NCBI GenBank assembly: GCA_003251535.1
Contig: QKFD01000038.1
Span: 1 to 64,000, forward strand
Reading direction: 5' to 3'
DNA length: 64,000 bases
DNA from: Chromatiales bacterium
GTDB taxonomy: Bacteria > Pseudomonadota > Gammaproteobacteria > Thiohalomonadales > Thiohalomonadaceae
Position numbers and translations under genes: made by a program. Shown here piece after piece: positions 9,008-16,816 of the stretch (the first letter of the stretch is position 1; the number at the start of each line of letters is the position of its first letter). The notes beneath the pieces were generated by a model. The model did not search any database. It saw nothing but the letters and a program-made list of their open reading frames with translations, and had not been told where the DNA came from.

Positions 9008-10416
9008 GCCTCAGGCTCCAAGTTATAGCGAGAGAGTTTGGCCCGCAGGCCCACCCGAGAGAGCCCCAACTCTTTGGCCGCCCGACTCTTGTTCCAGCGG
9101 TGACGGGCGAGGCAGGCCTTGATGATGCGCGCCTCCAGGCCATCGAGCCGATCTTTGAGGGTCCCGTCGAGCCGGTTCATCAGATCGATCTCCTGTTGCT
9201 CCTGCTCGTCACTGGCGGCATGGAGGACATGGGGTGAGAGCAGCTCGGCACCCAAGGTGGGGTCACGGGCGAGCGCAAGGGCGCGGTAGATCTCATTGTT
9301 TAGCTCCCGCACATTGCCCGGCCAGCGGTAGGCGCTGAGCGCAGCGAGCGCCGCACGGCTGAAATCGGCCCGCTTGCCCAGCTCCAGCTGCGCCTTGGCC
9401 AGGATGCGCTGGGCGATGGCGGGGATATCACTGGCCCGCTCCCGCAGCGGCGGCATAGTGAGGGTGAAGGCGGCAAGGCGGTAGTAGAGATCCTCACGGA
9501 AGCGGCCGCGCCGCACCTCCTCACGTAGGTCACGATTGGTGGCGCTGATGACGCGGACCTCTTGCAACACCCGCAGCAGCTTCACCTGGAAGGTGGGTGA
9601 GGTCTCACCGATCTCGTCGAGAAAAATAGTGCCGCCGTTGGCCTGCTCGAACAGACCCACCCGATCCTCATAGGCGCCGGTGAAGGCCCCCCGCTTGTGG
9701 CCAAATAGCTCGCTCTCTAGGATCTGGTCCGCCAGCGCCGCACAGTTCTCCACCACCAAGGCGCGCCCGGCCCGGGGACTGGCGTAGTGGATGGCACGGG
9801 TCAGCAGCTCCTTGCCGGTACCCGATTCGCCGGTGATGAGTAGCGGGATGTGGTACTGCGCCACCTGACGGGCGGTCTCACACAGCTCCGCCAGGGGGCT
9901 CTCTGGGGCCATGGCAAGGGTGTCAAAGGCGGCGTGGCGACGCGCCTCCTGCCGCTTCTCCGCCACCTGCGAGCGCACCACAGGGGCGGAGGCGCGCAGC
10001 TCCAGGGTGAGCTGGCGGTTCTCATGTTGTAACCGCCACAGCTCTGCCGCCGAACGCACGGCGATGAGCAGCGCCTCTGGCTGCCACGGCTTCGTGATGT
10101 ATTGATAGATGCCGGCCTGATTGATGCCGGCGATGATGTCACCGGTATCGGTGTAGCCGGAGATAATCATGCGCACCATCTCCGGCCAGCGCTCCCGCAC
10201 CCGACAGAGGAATTCAACGCCGGTGGTCCCCGGCATCCGCTGGTCGCACAACACGATCTGTACCCACTCCCGCTCCAGCAGCGCCTCCGCCTGGGTGGCG
10301 CTACTGACGGTCAACACCTCGAACTCCTCGCTCAAGGTGCGGCGGATCACCTCCTGGGAGCGGATCTCATCGTCAACGACGAGCACAACCGGGAGATCAG
10401 AGACCACATCGGACAT
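9004..10416 (-). CDS. hupR: NtrC-family response regulator of hydrogenase expression (HupR/HoxA)
   Basis: A 470-residue regulator with three parts. The receiver domain (about 10-125) has the acidic pair DD, the phospho-acceptor in LCDQRMPG and the lysine in TKPW. The AAA+ domain (about 170-400) has Walker [25 protein letters not shown], Walker [10 protein letters not shown] and the arginine-finger region REDLYYRL. A Fis-type HTH (about 430-470) has [20 protein letters not shown]. Its position at the head of hupU-hupV identifies it as the hydrogenase regulator. About 15 residues normally found between the Walker B helix and sensor I are missing at residue 281 (LLRVLQE joins [11 protein letters not shown]). 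HupR of Rhodobacter works with sigma-70 and is active unphosphorylated; whether that holds here is open. Confidence 0.93.
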   Translation of the reverse strand: MSDVVSDLPVVLVVDDEIRSQEVIRRTLSEEFEVLTVSSATQAEALLEREWVQIVLCDQRMPGTTGVEFLCRVRERWPEMVRMIISGYTDTGDIIAGINQAGIYQYITKPWQPEALLIAVRSAAELWRLQHENRQLTLELRASAPVVRSQVAEKRQEARRHAAFDTLAMAPESPLAELCETARQVAQYHIPLLITGESGTGKELLTRAIHYASPRAGRALVVENCAALADQILESELFGHKRGAFTGAYEDRVGLFEQANGGTIFLDEIGETSPTFQVKLLRVLQEVRVISATNRDLREEVRRGRFREDLYYRLAAFTLTMPPLRERASDIPAIAQRILAKAQLELGKRADFSRAALAALSAYRWPGNVRELNNEIYRALALARDPTLGAELLSPHVLHAASDEQEQQEIDLMNRLDGTLKDRLDGLEARIIKACLARHRWNKSRAAKELGLSRVGLRAKLSRYNLEPEA

Positions 10417-10800
10417 CGGGGATTAGGCCCTCGTTAACGGCACCACAGTGACCAGAGACAAGGCCCCAGCGGGCCGGCCATTAAGCGAGTCATTGTGACA
10501 CATGCGCCCCCGAGGCGGCGGTTGGACGCCGTTGGGGCACCAGCGAGGACCTCCACCAGCTTGACGCTTTGTCAACTCGCTGCCCACGCACCTGACACCT
10601 CCGGCACTGCATCCCACACCCTCCCTGGCCCACACTCACCCCTATCCCACCACGACTCTCCGACGCAAGCGGAGCGGCGACTCTATGTAGGGGCCATCTG
10701 GGCATGGGTCATCTGGCAACTCAGGAGGCCCTGCCCCACGGAGCGCGCCAAGGTGTCGGGGAGCAACGTCAACGTACGAATTTGAGAGGGGAGGAATCGA
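10417..10800. other. Intergenic region between hupR and the 10801 gene
   Basis: A divergent 384-base region. It must hold the hupR promoter (minus strand) and the promoter for the two unknown plus-strand genes. I found no convincing sigma-54 site, operator or RNA structure in it. Short open frames here lack coding character. Confidence 0.4.
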
Positions 10801-11493
10801 ATGTCCACTGAGGTTTGGGTCATTATCAAGGCCACTTTTTCCACCACAGAGGCGGCCGAGACCGCTGCGAGCCAGCTCAAGAGATCACTTGCAGAGCAGG
10901 GCGGTGAACTCACCCAGGCACTGAACACCCTCCAAGCAACCGCCCAGCCCCCCTCCGGCCCAGAGGAGTCCCTCACCATTGAACATGTCGAGCGGAAGAA
11001 AAATGTCCTCTCCATCGCCGGCTACACATACACCTCAGAACCCCCGGTCTGGTTTACCGCTGCCCTCCACCCACTCGGCGCGCAGAAGATACATATTCGT
11101 GACCAGTGGGACGAAGGGGGCAGCCACTACTACTTTCTGGAAGGACAACGGGTCAGCAAGAGGAAATTTGAGGGGGATAAGCCCAAACGCCCGTTAAGTG
11201 CCCGGGACATCGAGATCAATAAAAATCTATTTCTACCGGAGGGACGTGTACACATCAAGGCCACTCTCACCCAGCACTGGCCCGTAGGGGATATCTACGA
11301 AAGCATCCTCCTGGAGTTTATGAGCGATGACAACCAGCGCTTCTACCATAAGGCCACCGGCCGATTGAAACAGATAACCTACGAAGGGAGCCCAACAACC
11401 TGTGAATTTAGTGCCATCTTTGAGCGGGGCAAGCACGATGGTCAATATGTCTCTTTTGCCAAACGACCCACCAAAATCAAGATCGGCCCCTAA
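10801..11493 (+). CDS. Protein of unknown function, 230 residues
   Basis: I do not recognise this gene. It has a very good ribosome binding site (GGGGAGG, six bases before ATG) and reads as a soluble protein with no signal peptide or membrane segment. Residues 1-60 are Ala/Glu/Gln-rich and probably helical (TTEAAETAASQLKRSLAEQG). From about residue 65 it becomes rich in aromatic and beta-type sequence, with WFTAALHPLGAQKIHIRDQW, SHYYFLEGQRVSKRKFEGDK and a basic end, KRPTKIKIGP. The second gene follows after 132 bases on the same strand. The pair sits between the hup operon and the tRNA-Leu gene and may be accessory DNA. Confidence 0.75.
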   Translation: MSTEVWVIIKATFSTTEAAETAASQLKRSLAEQGGELTQALNTLQATAQPPSGPEESLTIEHVERKKNVLSIAGYTYTSEPPVWFTAALHPLGAQKIHIRDQWDEGGSHYYFLEGQRVSKRKFEGDKPKRPLSARDIEINKNLFLPEGRVHIKATLTQHWPVGDIYESILLEFMSDDNQRFYHKATGRLKQITYEGSPTTCEFSAIFERGKHDGQYVSFAKRPTKIKIGP

Positions 11494-11625
11494 CGTGACC
11501 AAAGGCCCTTTCCATTGAAGGCCACTAGCACAATTCACTCGACAAAAAGCGAGAGACTAGCCATGTCGAGTGGCTGAGTGCTCGACTCGCTACCCCCCTG
11601 CCCATTTCTCAAAAGAGGATCTCCC

Positions 11626-12087
11626 ATGCCCACCTGCAATCTCATTCTGACCTTCCATAAAGCAGGTCTTGCCTTCGACGACTCTCAGCTCAGCGGGCAC
11701 TCGGAGAGGCAACAAAGTAGCCAGCTGTTTACCGCACTCTGGACACAGCTACGCGGGCAAACCACCCCCTGCTGGTCCACCCTGTGGGAGCTGACGCTGG
11801 GCTTAACGGATCTCATAGAAGAGCACGCCACCGTTGAAGGAGACCAGATTCGCATGGTCATACTGGCGGGCAGTCAAGGCTTTAATATCGCAGAGCAACT
11901 GGTGTGTGTGCTCCACGGTGCAGGCTATCGTGACATCTGCCTACAGCTATTTACCGATGAGTGCGACTATATTGAAGATGATGAAACCGGCGAACTCTAT
12001 CCCGTCAGCTCCCTGTTTACGGTGGGTGCAGAGGGAGAGGTCATCGAAACTGACTATCCCACAGTTGAGTACAGCGAATACGACTGA
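11626..12087 (+). CDS. Small acidic protein of unknown function, 153 residues
   Basis: Not recognised. The ATG at 11626 follows an AGAGGA site by six bases; an upstream in-frame GTG at 11578 has none. The protein starts MPTCNLILTFHKAGLAFDD and is strongly acidic, ending with ECDYIEDDETGELYP and DYPTVEYSEYD. The middle, VILAGSQGFNIAEQLVCVLHGAGYRDICLQLF, could be one alpha/beta unit. There is no signal peptide or membrane helix. Same strand as, and probably co-expressed with, the 10801 gene, which has a basic tail; an acidic/basic partnership is possible but only a guess. Confidence 0.7.
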   Translation: MPTCNLILTFHKAGLAFDDSQLSGHSERQQSSQLFTALWTQLRGQTTPCWSTLWELTLGLTDLIEEHATVEGDQIRMVILAGSQGFNIAEQLVCVLHGAGYRDICLQLFTDECDYIEDDETGELYPVSSLFTVGAEGEVIETDYPTVEYSEYD

Positions 12088-12278
12088 GCGGCTCCCTCCC
12101 CTACCGGAGAAGCGCACGCTACCGGTAGTTGAAATGACCTGCCCATTCACGAGACGCCAAACGCGGAGCGATACTGGCCGCCAGTAGCCATGCCCAGGTC
12201 ATGGCCTTGGTCAACACATCACACAACACCATACAGCAAGGAAACGCAGCGAGGAGAAGCTAAGGAGAGGAGGTGAGA

Positions 12279-12363
12279 TGGTGCCCCGGGCCGGACTCGA
12301 ACCGGCACGCCCGAAGGCTGCGGATTTTAAGTCCGCTATGTCTACCAATTCCATCACCAGGGC
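12279..12363 (-). tRNA. leuZ: tRNA-Leu (anticodon UAA), leuZ position
   Basis: A complete class II tRNA of 85 bases including the encoded CCA. The 5' arm GCCCUGG pairs with CCGGGGC, the D-loop reads AAUUGGUAGACA, the anticodon loop reads ACUUAAAAU with UAA, there is a long variable arm, and the T-loop is GGUUCGAGUCC. In E. coli the string pgsA-glyW-cysT-leuZ is contiguous. Here leuZ is separated from tRNA-Cys by a 5.5 kb insert. Confidence 0.96.
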
Positions 12364-13502
12364 AAGATAAAACAGTGACAGCGGCCGTGATTCTAGCCGT
12401 TTAGAGAAGAAAGCGACAGCCCCTCCCGACAGGAACCCAGGACACGAGTTGGAGCCTACAAAAACTAGTGGCGAAGACCTCTATTGGCCCAAAACCGCCA
12501 GCCCAAAATCATGCCACCCTAATGCTGGCATGACCCACTCCCACACCGGCTAGGCCTCGGAATCGGACCGAAGCACCCGGCTTCGCAGGGCAACGAACAT
12601 GATATATATCAGTAAGTTACGCTTCATTCCACTACCGACCGACTGAAAGCGCGGCCAGTACTATACCACAGAAGGGTCCCCAAACAATCCCATCTCTATG
12701 CCCCCTCCCTCAGACATTGAAAAAAATGGGACGGCATGCGGAATACATCACCGAAAAGTTCGAACTACTTGACCACCGACGTTTTGTAGTCGAGTAGCGT
12801 GTACCCGACGAACGAAGACAACCAGCATGGGGGAGTGCAAACACGGAACCCAATGACCCCCGAGCGCGCTGACCCACGATAAAGTTCATTCTCGCGCCCA
12901 CACCCACAGCTGTACCCAACGGATCCCCTAATTTTGTGATCGCCTCCCATGTCATATTTTTTTATACCGGTGCCCAACTCTTCTGCATCCCCGAAGTGAC
13001 TGGAATTGGGAATTCACGTGAAGGCGTTCCATGGAGAGGCGATTCATGCATGAAACTAGTGCAAAGAAGAAAAGATGCAAGATATTTAGGCAGACACCCC
13101 AAAAACCACCACCCTACCCGATGTCTAAAAACGCATCGACTGGATAGTTCGCGGTAGATGCTCACATCGCGTATAGAGGGCGGATATCGCCTATCTGTGG
13201 ACAAATGCAGGCTCGTATTTCGCCCCGCGTTAGTTCCTTGCGCCCATCATACGGTGGAGTAGAAACAGGGAAAGCGTCCGAAAACCGGGCTCTCGTTCCA
13301 TATCCTGGCGGGATCACTCTAGCGGCATCTGCCTGCATGGCACCCGCAGTGCCTTTAAGGCCGACGAGACCGAACCATATAAAGATATCATTCAGTTTTC
13401 GCCACCGATCTTCCACTATAAATAGCATCATCCTGAGCGAATCCGAGAGCCCTTAACTTTCGGTGAGGAATGTGTCCGCACCCACTAGCACAGAAGCAAA
13501 CC
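12364..13502. other. Gene-poor, AT-richer stretch beside tRNA-Leu
   Basis: Apart from the tRNA-Cys remnant at 12548-12589, I see nothing I can support. Open frames of 60-90 codons exist on both strands, but they overlap each other, lack ribosome binding sites and have no recognisable sequence. The base composition is noticeably lower in GC than the rest of the window. It is probably decayed element DNA. Confidence 0.5.
12548..12589 (-). repeat. Degenerate tRNA-Cys 3' half: displaced end or att remnant
   Basis: These 42 bases match the 3' half of tRNA-Cys at 18083-18123 in the same orientation, with about 36 of 41 aligned positions identical and one extra base. The match spans the 3' acceptor strand, the T-arm and the anticodon loop. 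It stops before the 5' half, and the CCA end is lost. It lies where tRNA-Cys should be in the ancestral cysT-leuZ order, so I read it as the original gene end pushed aside when an element integrated at the tRNA-Cys 3' end. Confidence 0.8.
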
Positions 13503-13841
13503 CTATACCATTACACCGAGGATTGTGGTAATCCCTGGCGCCAACATCTCAAATTCATGGGCACTGCGCTCGCATATCAGCGTCACGCTCCCGGTGATGT
13601 CTGTACGCCCGCTGATAGCGCCATCCAGCGTGACTTGGGCACCTGCCAGTGGTCGCGCAGTATCATCGGTGAGAGCAAAGGTGACCGTTCCTTCCGCCCA
13701 CGTTGACGAGATACCAATGATCACACCGGCCTCCAGAACTGCTGAGCGGCGCACCAACTCGATTCGTGGCACCGGATTGGCCGCAAATTCCAAGATTGCC
13801 GTTAAACGTGCTGTCGCTGGCTCTTGCTGTATATCGCACAC
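13503..13841 (-). pseudogene. Remnant of a protein with a carboxypeptidase-regulatory-like beta fold
   Basis: A 112-codon frame from a GTG. The frame is open for another 25 codons upstream without an ATG or a ribosome binding site, which suggests a 5'-truncated gene. The sequence looks like a genuine protein: ILEFAANPVPRIELVRRSAV, then FALTDDTARPLAGAQVTLDG and GRTDITGSVTL. The last two resemble the PLxGAxVTL...TDxxG pattern of carboxypeptidase-regulatory/Ig-like domains, which are common in phage and surface proteins. Function unknown. A plus-strand frame over the same bases is judged a shadow. Confidence 0.4.
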
Positions 13842-13927
13842 GAATGGCCGGCCCCCCCTCCCCTCTACCGCCTCCCCGTCACTTTCGTCAATAAGAGAGG
13901 TCCATTAACATAGATAGCCTGGTAGCA

Positions 13928-14164
13928 TTAGTTGAATTTGCTTTTTTTAGGTTGAGCCCTCATCTCTCTGGATGAAATCCACGGTAGAAAATCGTCTATT
14001 CCAGGCGCTTGCTCCCCTTTGTCATGCGCCGACTGAAGCCTTTCGAACAGCTTTAGGATGGCCTTCCCAGCCCGGTGTTGGAGGTCGCTGCTCCCCCCGC
14101 GGCATCGCCTATTGAGGGTCAGCTGAGTCAACCCAGCTTCTGCCAACATGGCATTCCCTAACAT
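13928..14164 (-). CDS. Small hypothetical protein of the island, divergent from the repressor
   Basis: A possible 78-residue protein, RGGSSDLQHRAGKAILKLFE in the middle and a basic end, AQPKKSKF. It is not recognised and has no clear HTH. It starts 132 bases from the repressor start in the opposite direction, with an operator-like repeat (14219-14237) between them. That is where a divergent, repressor-controlled gene would be expected. It could also be a remnant. Confidence 0.35.
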   Translation of the reverse strand: MLGNAMLAEAGLTQLTLNRRCRGGSSDLQHRAGKAILKLFERLQSAHDKGEQAPGIDDFLPWISSREMRAQPKKSKFN

Positions 14165-14218
14165 TTAAGCCACAATCAACCACGCCATTACCATCTTCCA
14201 ATTCATAGCCAACACACC

Positions 14219-14237
14219 AATTAATTCATTGACGCAT
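14219..14237. promoter_or_regulatory. Operator-like repeat upstream of the repressor gene
   Basis: The 19-base block AATTAATTCATTGACGCAT occurs here and again, with one mismatch, at 15325-15343. The GACGCAT core also appears at 15318-15324, and as its reverse complement ATGCGT at 15285-15290. The shared sites flank the repressor gene on both sides, as operators of a temperate-element repressor would. Confidence 0.5.
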
Positions 14238-14260
14238 TAAAAAATAATTCTCTGGCGCAT

Positions 14261-14290
14261 TTCACATGCACAACCCCATGGTGTAATAAT
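14261..14290 (+). promoter_or_regulatory. Promoter of the repressor, probably giving a leaderless mRNA
   Basis: There is a -35 box TTCACA at 14261-14266, a 17-base spacer, and a -10 box TAATAA(T) at 14284-14290. The repressor ATG lies at 14297, only about seven bases after the -10, and there is no ribosome binding site. The transcript would begin at or just before the ATG, as for lambda cI from PRM. Confidence 0.6.
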
Positions 14291-14296
14291 GCGCAC

Positions 14297-14983
14297 ATGC
14301 ATACCTATCCCCGCACCAGAATTGCCGCTGTCCTCGCTGAATTGATGCGGGCACGGGGCATCAAATCGGCCACCGCCCTGTCAAAATTGACGGCGATCCC
14401 CCAACCCACGATCAGCCGCATACTCAACGGCACTACCTCTGATCCTGAGGACAGCACCGTCTCAGCACTTGCCACCCACTTCGGTGTATCTAAGGCCCAG
14501 TTGCGAGGAGAGGAGGCGGGTACGTTGTTCCAGGGCACAGAAGGTGCAGTGCTAGAACCTGGACCTGACATCACCGCCCCCCCTAAGCAGGCCCCTGTAG
14601 TGGGCACTGCCCAAGCTGGAGATGATGGATACTGGGTGGAGCTCGAACATCCCGTAGGGCACGGGGACGGGTGGATAGATGTACCGAGCAGGGACCCCAA
14701 CGCTTACTCTATCCGCGTGCGAGGCGATTCTATGACGCCCACTATCCGGGATGGATGGTTTATCGTCGTAGAGCCAGGCCACGCTGTCGTGCCTGGTGAG
14801 TTTGTTCTCGTGATCACCAAAGATGGGCGCAGCATGGTGAAAGAGCTGCTATTTGAACGTGCCGATGCCGTATCGTTGGCCTCCATTAACGAGGCTCACC
14901 CACGCCTTACCCTGCAACGCGATGAGATCCGCATCATGCACTATGTCGGCTTCATCGTTCCCCCAAGTAAGCACCGCATGTAG
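14297..14983 (+). CDS. LexA/CI-like repressor (XRE HTH plus S24 self-cleaving domain)
   Basis: A 228-residue temperate-element repressor. Residues about 8-70 form an XRE-type HTH (GIKSATALSKLTAIPQPTIS, RILNGTTSDPED). A linker with a self-cleavage Ala-Gly (GTAQAGDDGY, about residue 112) leads into an S24 peptidase domain. This has the catalytic serine in IRVRGDSMTPTIRDG and the catalytic lysine in DGRSMVKELLF. RecA-stimulated self-cleavage would release lysogeny under DNA damage. All key residues are present, so this gene looks intact although the integrase is broken. It is flanked by matching operator-like repeats. Confidence 0.93.
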   Translation: MHTYPRTRIAAVLAELMRARGIKSATALSKLTAIPQPTISRILNGTTSDPEDSTVSALATHFGVSKAQLRGEEAGTLFQGTEGAVLEPGPDITAPPKQAPVVGTAQAGDDGYWVELEHPVGHGDGWIDVPSRDPNAYSIRVRGDSMTPTIRDGWFIVVEPGHAVVPGEFVLVITKDGRSMVKELLFERADAVSLASINEAHPRLTLQRDEIRIMHYVGFIVPPSKHRM

Positions 14984-15632
14984 CGGAAAAGCCCCGAATT
15001 AACAACGCCCACGCCTTTGCTTGGGACGTACTCCAGAGGATAACTGAGCCACACTCTTTCGTCAGGACCTTGACCTCCTTTCCTAACCCGCCTGCCGCTC
15101 CCTAACAAAGCTTGGGAGACATCCGCAAATAATTACCACTATTATTTACGTCTACGCCAACTCTCGACCTGCTTTAGAGCGTCGCGCTCATCAGCTAAAG
15201 CAACCTCATTCCACCAAAAACCCTTCAACTATGAGGGGCGTTATCTAACCGTTCGTCACCCTGCTCGCCAACCCCCCAAAAAAAATGCGTTGACGTATTG
15301 ACCATGCATGATGTGATGACGCATAATTAATTCATCGACGCATACATGGGCATCGTTCAACCACAGGTACACCTACCGCCTCCAGGACGAGGCACATGAA
15401 AGACGGAACAGCAGCATTAGTCGCCTGATGGCCCCCCCGTTTGATGCAACGTCTTCATTGACCACCCACGATGCCATGGATAGGGGAAGTAGACTCAAAT
15501 GGAGTCCCCAATACACCGTTACACCAAAATCAAGCGTGACAGCACCACAGCCAAGATGTCGCCCCGTTAACTCATCCGATAACCACGGTTCTTACGGATG
15601 ACACTTCAGCCCAAATATTTTTAGGAGGCACC
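14984..15632. other. Long leader between the repressor and nuclease genes
   Basis: This 649-base stretch holds the second operator/promoter block (15285-15343). I see no other gene of useful length. A ten-codon frame (ATG at 15396, MKDGTAALVA) follows a GGACGAGG site and could be a leader peptide, but the evidence is thin. The rest shows nothing recognisable. Confidence 0.4.
15285..15343 (+). promoter_or_regulatory. Operator cluster and promoter upstream of the nuclease gene
   Basis: It contains ATGCGT (15285-15290), GACGCAT (15318-15324) and the 19-base repeat AATTAATTCATCGACGCAT (15325-15343), which matches the one at 14219 with one mismatch. A sigma-70-like promoter overlaps them: TTGACC at 15298-15303 and CATAAT at 15322-15327, 18 bases apart. 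Repressor bound here would block transcription of the nuclease and excisionase-like genes. Confidence 0.5.
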
Positions 15633-16496
15633 ATGAAAATCACCAATAGATTTGGCCTTCCGGGCGCTATCGTTCAGGCGCTCAAAGCTGAGCATAATAA
15701 TTACAACCTATCCCATATTTCAGTTGCAGAACTCATCGGGCCGCCGCAGATCCGCACTCTGGCCCATCAGAACCCAGATATTACGCAAGATGCCAGCTCA
15801 ATGATCTGGGCGCTGATGGGCAAGGCTATGCATCAGATCTTAGAGCAAGCCGAACCCTCTGCCATTGTTGAGCAAAGACTGTACTTAGACATCCAAGGTT
15901 GGAAATTAGGTGGTCAGTTTGACCGAATGACGCTATCTCGACGGACGTTACAAGACTATAAATTTGCCTCTGTCTGGGAACTGATCCATGGACTGAAAAG
16001 CGAGCGGGAACAGCAGATGAATGTGCTTGCCGAGTTGGCCTTACACAATGGCTACCCCATCAAGCGCTTGGAGATTGTTCACCTATGCCGAGACTGGAGT
16101 GCGGTGAAAGCTAAGGGTGATATCCGTTACCCTCAGCGCCAAATATCCAGAGTTGAGGTTCCTCTGTGGTCGGCCGATATTCGGCAACAATTTATCGAGC
16201 AGCGTGTTGCCCTGCACCAGGCGGCAGATCACGGTGATGTGGCGCCATGTACGGATGATGATCGGTGGTATTCTGGTGCATCATGGGCCGTCATGAAACC
16301 CGGTAGAAAGTCAGCTATCAAGCTGCACGACAGCGAAGCCCAAGCCCACTCCCATGCCACAGAACTGGGAGGGCAACACTATGTGGAGCACCGCCCGGGA
16401 GAGCATAAACGGTGCGCGTCATACTGTTTAGTTGCCAGCGTATGCCCACAATGGGCAATGGTTCGCCCTACGGGGCTCACACCCAGAGGTGAATGA
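15633..16496 (+). CDS. PD-(D/E)XK nuclease, RecB/Cas4-like, of the island
   Basis: A 287-residue protein after a strong TAGGAGG site. The nuclease core is visible: an acidic/His region IWALMGKAMHQILEQAE, then GGQFDRMTLSRRTLQDYKFAS (the G-x-x-D ... D-Y-K pattern of RecB-family nucleases), then a conserved Gln/Tyr-type helix REQQMNVLAELALHNGY. The C terminus has clustered cysteines, KRCASYCLVASVCPQW, reminiscent of the Fe-S cluster of Cas4/AddB-type nucleases. Phage and ICE versions process DNA ends in recombination. It is followed after three bases by the HTH gene. Exact role unknown. Confidence 0.72.
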   Translation: MKITNRFGLPGAIVQALKAEHNNYNLSHISVAELIGPPQIRTLAHQNPDITQDASSMIWALMGKAMHQILEQAEPSAIVEQRLYLDIQGWKLGGQFDRMTLSRRTLQDYKFASVWELIHGLKSEREQQMNVLAELALHNGYPIKRLEIVHLCRDWSAVKAKGDIRYPQRQISRVEVPLWSADIRQQFIEQRVALHQAADHGDVAPCTDDDRWYSGASWAVMKPGRKSAIKLHDSEAQAHSHATELGGQHYVEHRPGEHKRCASYCLVASVCPQWAMVRPTGLTPRGE

Positions 16497-16499
16497 TAG

Positions 16500-16793
16500 A
16501 TGGCCTTTATCACCTACTCCGTAGAAGAGGCCGCCGAGGTGCTAAAAACACACCGCACCACTGTGTTGGATCTTATTGACTCCGGCGAGCTGGGCGCAGC
16601 GAAGGTGGGAAAATCGTGGTGCATCCCTGAGGATGAGGTACGGGCCTTGGTACAGCGCCGCATCGAGGAGCAACTCGCTGATCGGCGGGCGGCCAGAGAA
16701 AGGACCATCACCGCTGCATCAACCATATCCCCCAAGACACTCCCACCCCTAAAGCGAGCTAGGCGCGAACCACCCGCCCTGCCGGATCTATGA
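16500..16793 (+). CDS. Excisionase-like helix-turn-helix protein
   Basis: A 97-residue protein with an N-terminal winged-helix HTH_17/MerR-like domain: YSVEEAAEVLKTHRTTVLDLIDSGELGAAKVGKSWCIPEDEV (residues about 5-50). The tail is basic and Pro-rich (PPLKRARREPPALPDL). Small proteins of this kind act as Xis directionality factors or DNA-binding regulators in integrated elements. It starts three bases after the nuclease stop and ends 23 bases from the convergent integrase, a layout typical of xis-int modules. Confidence 0.72.
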   Translation: MAFITYSVEEAAEVLKTHRTTVLDLIDSGELGAAKVGKSWCIPEDEVRALVQRRIEEQLADRRAARERTITAASTISPKTLPPLKRARREPPALPDL

Positions 16794-16816
16794 CAGCGCA
16801 AGAATGGGGCGGCTCT

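Noticed and set aside
12936-13456. Small plus-strand frames in the gene-poor island end
   Set aside because: No ribosome binding sites, no family sequence, and overlapping frames on the other strand of equal quality.
13525-13908. Plus-strand 127-codon frame in the island
   Set aside because: The minus-strand frame over the same bases has protein-like sequence with a recognisable beta-fold pattern; the plus-strand one does not.
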